Translations under genes and position numbers: made by a program
From: Niebla homalea
Lineage: Eukaryota; Ascomycota; Lecanoromycetes; Lecanorales; Ramalinaceae
DNA: 64,000 nucleotides
Direction: 5' to 3'
Assembly (NCBI GenBank): GCA_019925105.1
Contig: JAHGAU010000035.1
Span: 558,001-622,000 of the forward strand
The notes under the pieces: model-generated
The model's input: the letters and a program-made list of their open reading frames with translations, nothing else
Database searches by the model: none
What the model was told of the DNA's origin: nothing
Shown here: positions 23,366-37,500 of the stretch, piece after piece
Layout of the letters: the number at the start of each line of letters is the position of its first letter
How positions within the stretch are numbered: the stretch's first letter is position 1

Positions 23366-23526
23366 TATTACGTATAGCGCAGGCATACCATAATAGGTAT
23401 AGCGCAGGGGCTTAAGGCTATATATGCTTGGCGCGCACCCATATAACTAGCAACACCGTCCATAGTTGCAATCCAGGCAGTTACCACTCCACCCTCAATA
23501 CCTGCACTTCGTCTTTTTCCCTGACA
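23366..23526 (+). repeat. 3' LTR of TRIM-like element
   Basis: 161 bp, TATTACGTA to CCTGACA. It differs from the 5' LTR by a small deletion near the start and a few transitions. Confidence 0.85.
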
Positions 23527-23755
23527 GTTAAAGTAAAATAATATAATAAATACGGCGTTCCGCCGGCTCCGTAAAATATTTATTAACGTATTATTACTCC
23601 GCTATTTTAACTTAAAATAGGGGGTATAAATAAAAATTAATATATTTAACTTTATTATTATAAGTATTTTATTTTAATAGTTTAAAAAAGGTTATTAACG
23701 TTTAATTACGTATTAATCTAGAAAAATAGCCTTTATTAAATAAAATTATAGAATG
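23527..23755 (+). pseudogene. Outer Gypsy copy: RNase H fragment between TRIM and LINE A
   Basis: Aligns with about 15975-16205 of the inner copy (GCGTTCCGCCGGCTCCGTAA shared). Its end, TTAAATAAAATTATAGAATG (23736-23755), is the left target duplication of LINE A. The host sequence resumes at about 54528 in the correct place. Confidence 0.85.
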
Positions 23756-26700
23756 GGAGGGATGGCGACGAACAAAGGGACCCCAGAGGTCTAAAACGAT
23801 ACGTATATATATAGCTTTAATAATAGTAAGGGAAGTATATTAAATATGATAAGTAAAAGTAACGTAATAATTAAGAATAAAATAATAAACGGGTAAATAA
23901 CTTATATTAATAGAAATAACGATAACGTATATAAGTAATATAATAATAATAAGTTAAATAATGCTTAAAATAAATAAAGGAATTAAGGTCAATAAAATAT
24001 ATATATTAAAGCATATAAAACGTATAATAATAATAAGGAAATAATAGGTAAATAAGGGGATGGGAAGGCCGGTATAATATTAATAATAAAGGGTATAAAT
24101 GGGGGGAAAAGGCGGGAAAACCGCGATAAAAGTACTATTAAAGGTATATAAAAAGGAAATAAAGCTGGTAAAAAAAATAAGATTTTAAAGGATTAAAAGT
24201 AAAAAACGGAGATAATATATCGCCCGGTAAATAAAAACAAGAAAACGGTAAAGGAAATAATAAAGGCCTTAAAAGGACTCCTTACGGTAAAATAGAAGGA
24301 TATTACATTAAAGATTTAATTAATACTATAGATTAAATTAAAAAATATAAAAAACTTTTATATAAAAATAAAAATAAAATTAAAGGAAACGGAGCGTTTG
24401 TAAGGCTTTTAAAAAACGGGAATAAAAATATTAATAAAAGGTAAAGACGGCGGCTTAAGGTTAGGGGTATAAAATAAGGGTATAAAAGCAATAACCCTTT
24501 AAATAAAAAAGAGTTAAATAACGAGGATAATAAAGGGGGTACTTATAATAAAGAATAAGGGGATAACGGAAAAAAAGATAACCGTATTAAAGAAAACGAA
24601 GATAATAACGGTCCGCTTATTTAATAATAAGGAGAAAAACGTGGTTATGGAAATAAATTTATTATAATTAATAAAAACTTTTAAAATAATAACAGAATTA
24701 TTAATAAAATAAATTATCATAATACGTAAATTATAAAATGGGGATATCCTCCTTAATATAATGTTATTAAAGGTAAAAGAAAGTTTAAAGAGGTTTAAGG
24801 CTTAAGTTAATAAAAAAAAATATAAGTTAATTAAGGTTTTAAGGTAATTATTTATTATTATAATAAATAAAATATATTTATTACGTTTTATAAAAACCAA
24901 AAAAGAGGCTATATTAAGGAATATAAAAAGGGAGAATACGGTTTTTTACTTAAGGTTTAAAATCGTTAATTATAGGTTTTTTCCGGTAATAAAGAAACTT
25001 AATTCCTTAAAATATATAAAAAGGTATTTTATCGTTATATTAAGCATAACGTTAATAAAGATATATAATAATATTTTAAATAAAAAAATTATTAAAAGGG
25101 AATCTTTTAAGATAACTTAATTATAAAATAAGATAACAGATATTTATTAATATTTTAAATATTAAGATTATAAATATATTATTATAAAATACTTTAATAT
25201 TATAAAATATACGGTTTATATTAAAAGTTACGATACTTATAAATATATAAAATTAATAATTAAAAGGCTTATAAAGGGCGTACTTAGATATATTATATAT
25301 TATAAGGAAGGATACTTAATATAGGATCCCAAGTATATAATAAAAGCCAAAGAGATGAAATATAAAAAAACCCGGATAATTATAAAAATTTAACGGTATA
25401 ATATATATAAAATTAATTTAACGGGCTAATTAAAGGTAACTTTAAAATATAAGCTTAATTAATTAAATAATAAAGGGTAAATAATAATAATAAATAAAAT
25501 AAAAAAAAAGGAAACTTTTTATAATTCCGATCTTAAAGGCTGACCGTTTTATATTTTTAATAATAATTAAGAAAATATTAAATTAAAAAACATTTAACTT
25601 TAATAAAAAGTTTATAACTTAAATAAGTATAAATAAAAAAGCCTTTATAAAGATTAATATATAATATATTAATATTTTTAAAAATAATATAATATAACGT
25701 TTATAACGAAAGAATTAAAATAATAATATTAATATTTAAATCTAAAAAAATCGAAAACGTTAATATTATAATAATATAAAAATTACCGTTTAACCTATAT
25801 ATATATTTGTTTATTAATTTAAAAAAAAGGTTTTATTTAACCTTTAAAAGGGATAAGATAACCAGAATATATTTTTTTATAAATAAACGGTTTAATATAA
25901 ATAATTTAAATATTACTTATTACGGTAAAAACATTTATATATTTTATATTATAAAAAAGGGGATTTAAAAAGCAATTTTAATATTTATAACATATATAAT
26001 CCGTTGCCGGTTAATAAAGAAAAACTATTTATAATACCGTTACTTAAAAAATCTTAATTACTTTAAGTAAATATATATTACTTAAAGATTTTAACTTATA
26101 TTATTATATATAGAATAAGAAAAAGCGTATAATAAATTATATTAAATTAAATAATTTATTAATAATTATTATTTAAGTTAATTTCTTATTATTAATATTA
26201 TAAAAGATTATTACGTAAGAAAATCGTAAGTTTAAAATAATAATTAATTTAATTTTTAATATAAAAAGGGTTATTAACGCGGTTATAATATATAAATTAC
26301 GAAAGGACTTAAAATATAGATCGGATTATATATTAATATAAATAACCATAGATTAAACCGTTAATATAATTTTATTATTATTAATAAAGAAAGTATAAAA
26401 AACGGTTAAAATAGTAAAAATTTATAAGAAAGCGGAAAAAATAATAATATAATTTACGGACTTTTTTTAATTAAATAATAAAGATTAAATCGACCTTTTT
26501 ATAGAATAAATAATAAAAACATTAAATAAAATAATTAATAAAATAATCCCGATAATAAAGTTTTCTTAAAAAGCTAAAACCTATTAAAATAAAGGATATA
26601 TAATTACGATTATAAAAATAAAAAAGCTAATAAAATAAACTTTTAAATATAGGAATTAAAAGATACTTAATTAATTAAAAGTTATTTAAGAAAAAAAGAA

Positions 26701-28757
26701 AAAGATTATTAAAAAAGTTAAGTAAATATACTTTTAATTTACGGTATATAACTTAATAATTTTACCTTATAATATCTAAAAGTTAACGAAATATAATAAA
26801 GAATAAAATAAGAAACCAAAGTTTATTTTTAAATTCCCGCCTTTTAAAAGACTTGATTGATTGATTGATTTATACTACGGATCTAGCTAAGCTAATTCCG
26901 GTGTTCCTTAATACTCGGCTATTTAGCTTTATTAATAACCGTAAAAAAACCCGATATTTATAACGTTAGGAATAAAAACCGGTATTTACCTAGCCTTTAT
27001 TTACGTCTTAAGGGCTAAGAGCATTTATGGCCGTTTAAAGAGTAAGAATCCGTTTATACGTTTTTTCTAAGAAAACCTATAATATTATAACTGAATTTAC
27101 TTAAAAATTACCTTTAAATTTATTATTCTTCCGTTATTTTATGGGTTTATTTAATATTAAAATTTTAAAATTCCGATTATATTATTAAGTATTTTTATTA
27201 ATACGTATATTATTATTACCTTATTTATATAACTCTGCTGACCGATATAATATCGCCTTTTATACCGCCCCGGTATTTATAGCCTTTTTAGCTTTTTATT
27301 AAATACAGTTTTCCCGCCGCTACTTTCTGCCCTTAAGTTAACGGTAAGGTTTTTTAATTAGGTCCTTAACCACTTCCTTTATTTCCTTAATTAAATTAAA
27401 TTATAATAATAAGCCCGTAATTATTATAAATCTGGCGGTTACTTTAATACCCTTTTTATTAATAAGTATTTAACGATAATCGTTAATCCCTACCCTTTTA
27501 ATTAATTCCGGTTTAAACTTCTTAAATAATAAATAGGAGCTTAATATATATACGGCGTCCTATTTTCGTTATTTATATTTATAATTAACGTTAATCTGAT
27601 TATTAATATATACGATAAAAAAGAAATAAATAAAATTATTTTTATTTATCCGGAGTTAAATTATTAACGTATTATTATTTTTCCTTATAATCCTATAACG
27701 TTAAAGATACTTATTAATAATTTTATTATTATTTAACGTTAAATATTATTACCCTTAAAGGATCGATTCTTTATATTTACGTTAACGTTTTATTTATTTC
27801 CTTTTAATTTATAAAGTAATCGCCGTTAACTTTACCCTTATGGTTTTCTTTTTTTCCGCCGTTTTCACTTTAAGTAAAAATTTATATATTTTTACGTTAA
27901 CTTTTTAAACGTAAGTTAAATCGACCTTTTTTTTAACCTACTTTAATTTAATTTCTATAAAAAAAATAGGTATTTTTTTCTTACGCTTTTTTATTTAAGG
28001 CCTTTTATAGTTTTAATAAATACGTTTATTTCCTATTAATATAATTAAGTTTATATCTTTTTTAAGTTTTACTTAAGTGATTATTTAATTTAAGGTTAAC
28101 TTTATTAATAATATAAAGATTTTAAATTTTAATATTGGGACGGGAGTCGCTTTATATATTTTACTTATTATTTTTAAATATCGATTTTAAACCTTTTATA
28201 ATTATTAAACGGGCTTTTTCTTATATTTAAGTATACTTTTAAATATATATTAAATAATTATTATATATATTATTATAAACTTTATAACCGCTTAATAAAC
28301 GGTTTTAACCTTTTATAAAATAGCTCTTTACGTTAACGCCATAAGGTAAATAAGGCCTTTTTCCTGTAAAATTATCTTCTTTTGGATTTTTTTTATATAA
28401 TCTTTTTAATTTAGTTTCTTATTAATTTATAAATTAAATACTTTAATATTAATTTCCGGTTTTATTATTATATTATTTAAGTTTATTATAATTATTATAT
28501 TATATAATTTTAGGCTTTTTATTATATAAACGAACTTATACTTATATAGGGTAAACTGGATTTTATATATTTTTACTTATTATAAATAGACTTTATAAGT
28601 TTATTTTAACTTTAAATAATTTATATGAGTAAACGTATTATAAATTAAAAGGTAAATATTATTAATAAAGCTTTTTACTTAAATTTTTTATTTTAATTTT
28701 ATTAAGTTTTTAATAAATAGGCCGTTAAAGAATAAGAATAAAATTAAAGAAGATAAT

Positions 28758-31700
28758 ATTCTCAATACGTAAAAATAGCGACGAACAACGGGACCCTAGA
28801 GGTCAGAAACGATATACGCGTATATAGCTTAAGTAATAATAAAGATAGTATTTTAAATATAATAAGCGGAAGCGGAATAATAATAAAAATAAAAAAAGAG
28901 GAAAGGTAAACGGCTTAAGTTAATAAAAACGGTAATAAATTATATAAATAATACAATAAACCGAAATAAAAAAGCCTTAAATTAAATAAAAAGTTTATAA
29001 TTAATAAAATATATATAAAAAAACGTATATAATACGTAAAAATATTATTATAAAAAATAATAAATAAAAAGCGGAGGGGATAAAAACAGTATATAAGGAC
29101 GGATAAAAGGTAAACGGAGGCGTAAAAAACCTTATTAAGTATATATAAACTAGGAAAAAACTGGGTAAAAATAGGGAAATATTAAATAAATAAGAATAAG
29201 TTATAAAAAGAAATAATTATTAGATATATAAGGAAAAAATAAAAGGAAAAGAAACGGTAAAGACGTTAAAAAACTTTCTTATAATTATATAAAAAAATAT
29301 TATATTAAAGATTTAATTAATATTATAAATTAAGCTATAAAAAGTAAAAGACTTTTACGTAAATATAAGGAAAAATTTAAAAAAATTAAAAAGGTTATAC
29401 GGAACTTAAAAGGCGATAATAAAAACGTTAATAAACGGAGGCGAAAAGAAATAAAAAGGATATATATAAAGTAAAAGAGTAATAGGGGAGGCTTTAAGGA
29501 AGGGAGCAGGAATAAATTAAATAATAAGGGCCGTAAAAGCGGTATTAACGTTAATAAAAAAAAAGGTAAAAACGGGGGAGAAGGCGGCGGTATTAAGGAA
29601 GGCGAAAATAGTAATTATATAACTATTAAATAAAAAGGAAAGGAATATAACGGTAAAAATAAACTTATTATAATTAATAAAGGCATTTAAAGTAATAAAA
29701 AAGCTATTAATAGAATAAATTATTATAATATATAAACTATAAAGCGGGGATATTTTCCTTAATATAGTTTTATTAAAAATAAAAAAAAGGTTAAAAAAAT
29801 TAAAGGGATAAATCAGTAAAAAAAGATATAAAACAGTAAAAATATTAAAATAATCCTTCGTTATCGCAGTAAATAAAATATGCTTAATAAGGTTTACGGA
29901 AGAAGAAGGGGAAGTTACTTTAAAATGGATAAAGAAAGAGAATACGGTTTTCTACTTTAAGCTGGAGATTATTAATTATAATCTTTTTTTTTTTATAATA
30001 AAAAAAATTAAATGCCTTTAATTATATAAAGAAATACTTTACGGTTATCTTAAGCGTAACGTTAATAAGGATATACAATAATATCCTTAATAAAAAGGTA
30101 ATAAAGGGTAAGTTTTTTAAGTTAATAAGACCTTAAGACCGGGTAACGGATATTTATTAATACTTTAAATATTAAAAATATAAATATATTATTATAAGGT
30201 ATTTTAATAATATAAAATACGCAGTATATATTAAAGGGTATAATATATATAAATACGCTAACTTAATAATAAAAAGCCTAATAAAGAATATATTAAAATA
30301 TATAATATATAATAATAATAATTACTTAACGTAAGACTTATAATATACGGTAAGAACGAAGAAGACTTAACGTAAAGAAATTAAGATAACGGTTAAAATT
30401 TAACGTTATAATTTATATAAATTTAAACCGGTAAAGTAATTAAAAACGGTCTTAAAACGTAAATAAAGCTTATTAAACGGAAAAAAATAAAGTATAATAA
30501 TTAATAATATAAAGAAAAGGAAGTTTATAATAATATTAATTTTTAAGGCCGGCCGTCCGATTAAGATTATTATTATAATAAGAAGATTAAAATAAATAAT
30601 ACTTAACCTTAAAGAAAAATTATTTATATAAATAAAAGTTAATAAAAAAAAGCTTAATGGATATTAATATTTAATATATTTACGCTTTTAAAGGTAATAT
30701 AATATAACGTATACGGGGAAGTAATTAAAGTTATAATACCGATATTTAAATTTAAGAAAATAAAGGATATTAATATTATAATAATATAAAAGCTATTATA
30801 TAATCTATATATTTATTCTTTAATTAACTTAAAAAATAATTTCTATTTAATTTTTAAAAATAATAAAATAATACGGATATACTTTTTATTAATAAAAGGC
30901 TAAATATAAATAATTAAGACGTTATTTATTACGGAGGGAACCTATATATATTTTAAATCGTATAAAAAAAGGATATTAAAGGTATTTTAAATATTTATAA
31001 TATATATAATCCACTATTAATTAATAAAAAAAACCCTTTATAATCCCGTTACTTAAGGATATTATAACCGTACCCGGTAAGTACTTCTTAATAAAGGACT
31101 TTAATTTTTATTACGTTTAATAAAATAAAGACGGTTATATAATTAATTATATTAAATTTAAAAAGTTATTAATAATTATTATACAGTTTAATTTTACGTT
31201 ATTAATATTAAAAAAAGCTATTATATAAGAAAACCATAAACTTAAAATTATAATTGATTTAATATTTAATTCGGAAAATATTATTAACTTAATTATAATA
31301 TATAAACCTTAAGAAAATTTAAAATATAGTTTAGATTATATCTTAATATAAATGACTTTAAATTGGTTTATTAACGTAACTCTATCCCTACCGTTTAAAT
31401 AAACGTAAAAGATAATTAAAGAAATTAAAATATTAACGAAGGTAATAAAAATAATATCCTAGTTAATAAAGCGTCCCCAGCTTAATAATAAGGAATAAAT
31501 CGATTATTTTATAAAATAAGTAATAAAGGTTTTAAATAAAGTAATTAACGTTATAATCTTAATTATAAAATCGTCTTAAAAAGTTAAAACTTATTAAAAC
31601 GAAAAATATATAAAGGCGATTATAAAGGTAAAAGCGCTTATAAAATAAATTATTAAATATAAAAACCGGGAAACACTTTAATAATTAAAAAAAGCTTAAA

Positions 31701-34540
31701 AGGAAAAAGAAAGAATTATCCGGAAGGTTAAATAAATATATTTCCGGACTATAATATATAATTTGGCGGTTTCTTTTTATAATATTTAAAAGTTAATAAA
31801 ATACGGTAAAAAATAAAATAAGAAATTTAAACTTATTTTTAAGTTTTTATCCTTAAAAAGATTAAACGGTATAATAATAAATACCTTTAACGGTAAAATT
31901 AAAACTCTTAAAAAACGTTCTTTCCCTTATTACCGGAAGTTAATTTAATAAATATTAATGGTATAATATATTTTAAATTAATAATAATAAGTAAAATAAT
32001 AACTTAAGAAATAATAATTAAAGCAATTAATAAATTAAAGAAAAATAAGGCTTCCGGACTTAACGGTATATTAAATAAATTTTTATTTATAATAATATTA
32101 TTATTTAGAAAGGTTTTTATTTATTTATTTTAAGTTTATTTTAATATAAAATATTACCCTTATAAATTTAAAGAAATTAAAACGATTATCCTTAAGAAGT
32201 TAATTAAGTTAAATTACTTAAAAATAAAGTTATATAAACCCATAATACTTTTTATACGTTAAAAAAGACTTTAAAAACGGTAATTATAAAGATCCTAAGT
32301 AATTATTTAGAAAAGTATAAGTTACTCCTTAATTAATAAATAAAAATAAAAAAAAAATAATTAATGGAAACGGTTTTTAAAAGCTTAATTAATAATATAT
32401 ATATAATATAAAATTATAAGAAGAAATACGTTATAAATCTTTTTTCTTTAAATATTATAAGGGCGTTTAATAAAGTAAATTATTAAAGGTTACTATATAA
32501 TTTACGGAAAAAAAGGTTTTATTTTTCCTTATAAATTGGATAAAAAGTTTCTTAAATAATTAAATAATATTAATTAGCTTAAAATAAAAAATAAATATAA
32601 TAAAGCTTATAATAATAGGGATTCCTTAAAAATTACTTATTTCCTTAATTTTATTCTTATTCTTTAACGGTTTATTTATTGAAAACTTAATAAAGTTAAA
32701 ATAAAAGGTTTAAGTAAAAAACTTTATTAACGATATTTATTTCTTAACTTATAATATATTTACTTATATAAACTATTTAAAGTTAAAATAGGCTTATACA
32801 GTTTATTTATAATAAATAAAAATATATAAAGCTTAATTTACCCCTGTATAAATATAAGCTTATTTATATAATAAAAAGCTTAAAACTATATAATATAATA
32901 ATTATAATAAACTTAAGTAATATAATAATAAAATTAAAAGTTAATATTAAAATACTTAATTTATAAATCAATAAGAAATTAAATTAAAAGGATTATATAA
33001 AAAAGGTTTAAAAGAAAATAATTTTATAAAAAAAAGGCCTTATTTATTTTATAGCGTTAACGTAAAAAGTTACCTTATAAAAGGTTAAAATCGTTTATTA
33101 AATAATTATAAAATTTACGATAACGTACGTAATAATTATCTAGTACGTATTTAAAGGTACGCTTAAATATAGGAAAAAGCTTATTTAATAATTATAAAAG
33201 GTTTAAAATTAATACTTAAAAGTAATAAATAAAATATATAAAGTAACTCCTATCCTGGTATTAGAATCTAAAATCTTTATATTATTAATAAAGCTAACTT
33301 TAAATTAAATAATTACTTAGATAAACTTAAAAAAAATATAAACTTAATTATATTAATAGGAAATAAACGTATTTATTAAACTATAAAAACCCTTAAATAA
33401 AAAAATATAAAAAAACGGTATTTATCCCCTTTACGGAAGTTAAATTAAAATAAATTAAAAAAAAAAGGTCGACCTAATTTACGTTTAAAAAGTTAACGTA
33501 AAAGTATATAAACTCTTATTTAAAGTAAAAACGGCGGAAAAAAAAAGAAGATTATAAAAATAAAGTTAATAATGATTACCTTATAAATTATAAAGAAATA
33601 AATAAAACGTTAACGTAAATATAAAGAATCGATCCCTTAAGGGTAATAATATCCGGTATTAAATAGCGATAAAATTATTAATAAGCATTTCTGGTATTAT
33701 AAGATTATAAGGAAAAGCGATAACGTATTAATAATTTAATTCCAGATAAATAAGAACGGCTTAATTTATTTCCTTTTTATTATATATATTAATAACCGGA
33801 TTAACGTTAATTATAAATATAAATAATAAAAACAAAATACCGTATATATATTAATCTTTTATTTATTATTTAAGGAGCTTAAACCGGGATTAATTAAAAA
33901 AATAAAGATTAATAATTATTATTAAATACTTATTAATAAAAAGGGTATTAAAACGGCCGTTAAATTTATAATAATTACGGATTTATTATTATAATTCAGC
34001 TTAATTAAGAAAATAAAGGAAATAATTAAAAACTTAATTAAAAAACCTCGTTATTAACTTAAGGATAAAAAGTAGCGGCGGAAAAATTATACCCAATAAA
34101 AGGTTAAAAAGGCTATAAATACCGGGGCGGTATAAAAAATAATATTATATTAATTAATAAAATCGTATAAATAAAATAATAATAATATACGTATCAATAA
34201 AAATATTTAATAATATAATCGGAATTCTAAAATTTTAATATTAAATAGATTTATAAGGTAACGGAAAAGTAATAAATTTAAAAGTAACCCTTAAATAAAT
34301 TTAATCGTAATATTATAAGTTTTCTTAGAAAAAGCGTATAAATAAATTTTTATTTTTTAAATAATTATAAATATTTTTAATCCTTAAGACATAAGTAAAA
34401 GCTAGGTGGATATTAATTTTTATTCTTAACGTTATAAATATCGGGTTTTTTACGGTTATTAATAAGGCTAAATAATCAAGTATTAAGGAACGCCGGAATT
34501 AACTCAGCTAGATCCGTAATATAAATCAATCAATCAATCA
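28758..34540 (+). mobile_element. LINE B (Tad/I-like), uninterrupted copy inside LINE C
   Basis: 5.78 kb with no insertions, and so the best guide to the family. The target duplication starts AAATTAAAGAA at 28741 and again at 34541. The 5' end reads AATAGCGACGAACAACGGGA (ATG turned to ATA by RIP at 28775). The 3' end reads GAACGCCGGAATTAACTCAG, a spacer, then four ATCA units. It shares the ORF1 N-terminal sequence with LINE C, forming one subfamily apart from LINEs A and D. Confidence 0.88.
30880..34100 (+). pseudogene. ORF2 of LINE B: endonuclease, reverse transcriptase, RNase H-like region, RIP-broken
   Basis: The AP-endonuclease-like part shows a DFN motif (about 31097-31105, family GDFN) and a degraded SDH box (SLDYILI, about 31330-31350). 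RT domain 0 reads NKASGLNGI at about 32045-32071 (family KAPGPDGIP). The catalytic box reads NDIYFLT at about 32728, where DDIYLLT is expected. A 3' segment (about 33700-34000) has the position of the RNase H domain found in Tad and I clades. Stops are abundant. Clade placement is by motif resemblance only. Confidence 0.78.
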
Positions 34541-37500
34541 AAATTAAAGAAATAAATAACCTTTAAGGAATCCCTATTATCGCAGGCTTTATTATATTTA
34601 TCTTCTATTTTAAGCTAATTAGTATCGCTCGGTTATTTAAAAACTTTTTATTTAATTTATAAAGAAGGGTAAAACCTTTATTTCCCGTAAATTATATAAT
34701 AACCTTTAATAATTTATTTTGTTAAACGCCCTTATAATATTTAAGGAAAAAAGACTTATAACGTACTTTTTCTTATAATTTTATATCGTATATATATTGT
34801 TAATTAAGTTTTTAAGAGCTATTTTCATTAATTATCCTTTTCTTATTTTTATTTATTAATTAAAGAATAATTTATATTTTTCTATATAATTACTTAAGAT
34901 TTTTATAATTATTATTTTTAAAGCTTTTTTTAACGTATAAAGAAGTACTATAAATTTATATAACTTTATTTCTAAATAATTTAACTTAATTAACTTCTTA
35001 AGGATAATTATTTTAATCTCTTTAAATTTACGGAAGTAATATTTTATATTAAAATAGGCTTAAAATAAATAAATAAAGACCTTTTTAAATAACGACGTTA
35101 TTATAAATAAGAACCTATTTAATATACCGTTAAATCCGGGGACTTTATTTTTTTTCAGCTTATTAATCGCTTTAATTATTATCTTTTAAGTTATTACTTT
35201 ATTTATTATTATTAATTTAGGATATACTATACCGTTAATATTTATTAAATTAACTTCCGGTAATAAGGGAAAGAATACCTTTTTAAGAGTTTTAATCTTA
35301 TTATTAAAAATATTCATTATTATACCATTTAATCTTTTTAAATGTAAAAACTTAAAGATAAATTTAAATTTCTTATTCTGTTTTTTACCGTATTTTATTA
35401 ACTTTTAAATATTATGAAAGGAAACCGTTAAGTTATATATTTTATAGCCCGAAAGTACATTTACTTAACCTTCCGGATAATTTTCTCCTTTTCTTCTTAA
35501 GCTTCTTTTAACTATTAAAGCATTTTCTGGTTTTTATATTTAATAGTTTATTTTATAAGCGTTTTTACCTTTATAATTATTTTTATATATTTTTCGTTTT
35601 AATAAATTTTAACTTTTTAAAACGGGTTTATTATTAAAACTATAACGTTAATTATTTCATTTAAAGCCTTTATTACCCGCTTTATAAAATAGTTAATTTA
35701 TTCCTTATTATTAAGCTAAGGGAACTCCGTTAATTAAGATATTACTTTTACCGTTTTTATAAATATTTTAATTTCCTTAACCGTCTTTTACGTTTATTTA
35801 AACGGTAAAAGCAGAATCATATTAACGGACCAGTTTAAAGTCATTTATATCAGGACGTAATCCGAATTGTATTTTAAATCCTTTCGGGGTTTATATATTA
35901 TAATTAAGTTAATAATACCTTCCGAGCCGAATATTAAGTCAATTATAATCCTAAGTTTACGGCTTTCCTATATAATAGCCTTTTTTAGTATTAATAATAT
36001 AAAGTTAAACCGTATAATAATTATTAATAGCTTTTTAAATTTAATATAATTAATTATATAATCGTCCTTATTTTATTAAACGTAATAAAGATTAAAGTCC
36101 CTTATTAAGAAATACTTATTAAATATAATTATAATATCCTTAAATAATAAAATTATAAAGGGTCTTTTTTTATTAATTAATAACGGATTATACGTATTAT
36201 AAATATTTAAATTATTTTTAATATCCTTTTCTTATATAATCCGGAGTATATATAGGTTCCCTCCGTAATAAATAACGTTTTAGTTATTTATATTTAACCT
36301 TTTATTAATAAAGAGATACGTCTATATTATTTTATTACCCTTAAAGGCTAAATAAAAACTATTTTTTAAGTTAATTAAAAATAAATATATAAATTATATA
36401 ATGGCTCTTATATTACTATAATATTAATATCCTTTACCTTTTTAAATTTAAATATTAATATTATAGCTTTAATTATTTCCTTATATACGTTATATTATAT
36501 TACTTTTAAAAGCGTAAATATATTAAATATTAACGTTTATTAAGCTTTTTTATTAATTTTTATTTATATAAATGGTCTCTTTTTAAGGTTAAGCGTTATT
36601 TATTTTAGTTTTTTTATTATAATAATAATCTTAATCAGGCGGTTAACTTTAAAGCTTAATATTATTATAAGCTTCTTCTTTTTTACGTTATTAATTATTA
36701 TATTTTACTTTTCCTTATTTAATAAGTTCCGTTTACGTCTTAAAATTATCTTTAATTATTTCGTCGGTTTAAGTTTATATAAGTTATAACGTTAAATTTT
36801 AACCGTTATCTTAATCTCCTTATATTAAGTCTTTTTTACTTTTATTATATACCGTAAGTTTTACGTTAAATAATTATTATTACCGTATACCACATATTTT
36901 AACGCGTTCTTTATTAAACTTTTTATTATTAAGTTAATATATTTATATATATTATACCCTTCGGTATATATTATATACTTTATATTATTAAGGCACTTTA
37001 TAATAATATACCCGTATCTTTAATATTTAAAGTATTAATAGATATCCGTTATTTAATTTTAAGGTCTCGTTAATTTAAAAGATTTACTTTTTATTACCCC
37101 TTTATTAAGGATATTATCGTATATCCTTATTAACGTTACGTTTAAAATAACCGTAAAATATCTTTTTATATAATTAAAAACGTTTAATTTCTTTATTATA
37201 AAAAGGAAATTATAATTAATAATCTTTAGTTTAAAGTAAAGGACCGTATTCTCCTTTTTTATTTACCTTAAAGTAGCTTCCTTTTTTTTTTAATAAACCT
37301 TATTAAATATATCCCGTTTACCGCGATAATAAAGGATTACCTTAATACTTTTATTATTTTATATTCCTTTTTACCAGTTTATCCTTTTAACTTTTTTAAC
37401 CTTTTTTTTATTTTTAATAAAGTTATATTAAGGAAGATATCCCCGCTTTATAATTTATATATTATAATAATTTATTCTATTAATAATTCTCTTATAACAT

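Larger units (their letters stand above)
22356..23526 (+). mobile_element. Short non-autonomous LTR element (TRIM-like), 1.17 kb
   Basis: Two LTRs of about 162 bp (22356-22518 and 23366-23526) start TGTTACG/TATTACG and end CCTGATA/CCTGACA. They are flanked by a 5-bp duplication GTTAA (22351-22355, 23527-23531). The host pol sequence is collinear across the empty site. The interior (847 bp) begins TGGTAGCAATAGCTGAG, a possible primer-binding site. It lacks gag or pol similarity and contains the recurrent module near its 3' end (about 23120-23350). The small size and absence of coding capacity fit a terminal-repeat retrotransposon in miniature. A 67-codon minus frame at 22276-22479 is a by-product of the unmutated LTR. 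Confidence 0.82.

Noticed and set aside
24514..24720. 68-codon minus frame, and similar low-complexity I/F/N-rich frames at 35867-36049 and 47200-47403
   Set aside because: Composition (Ile, Phe, Asn, Lys, Tyr) is what AT-rich RIP'd DNA produces by chance. They are antisense to, or inside, transposon pseudogenes.
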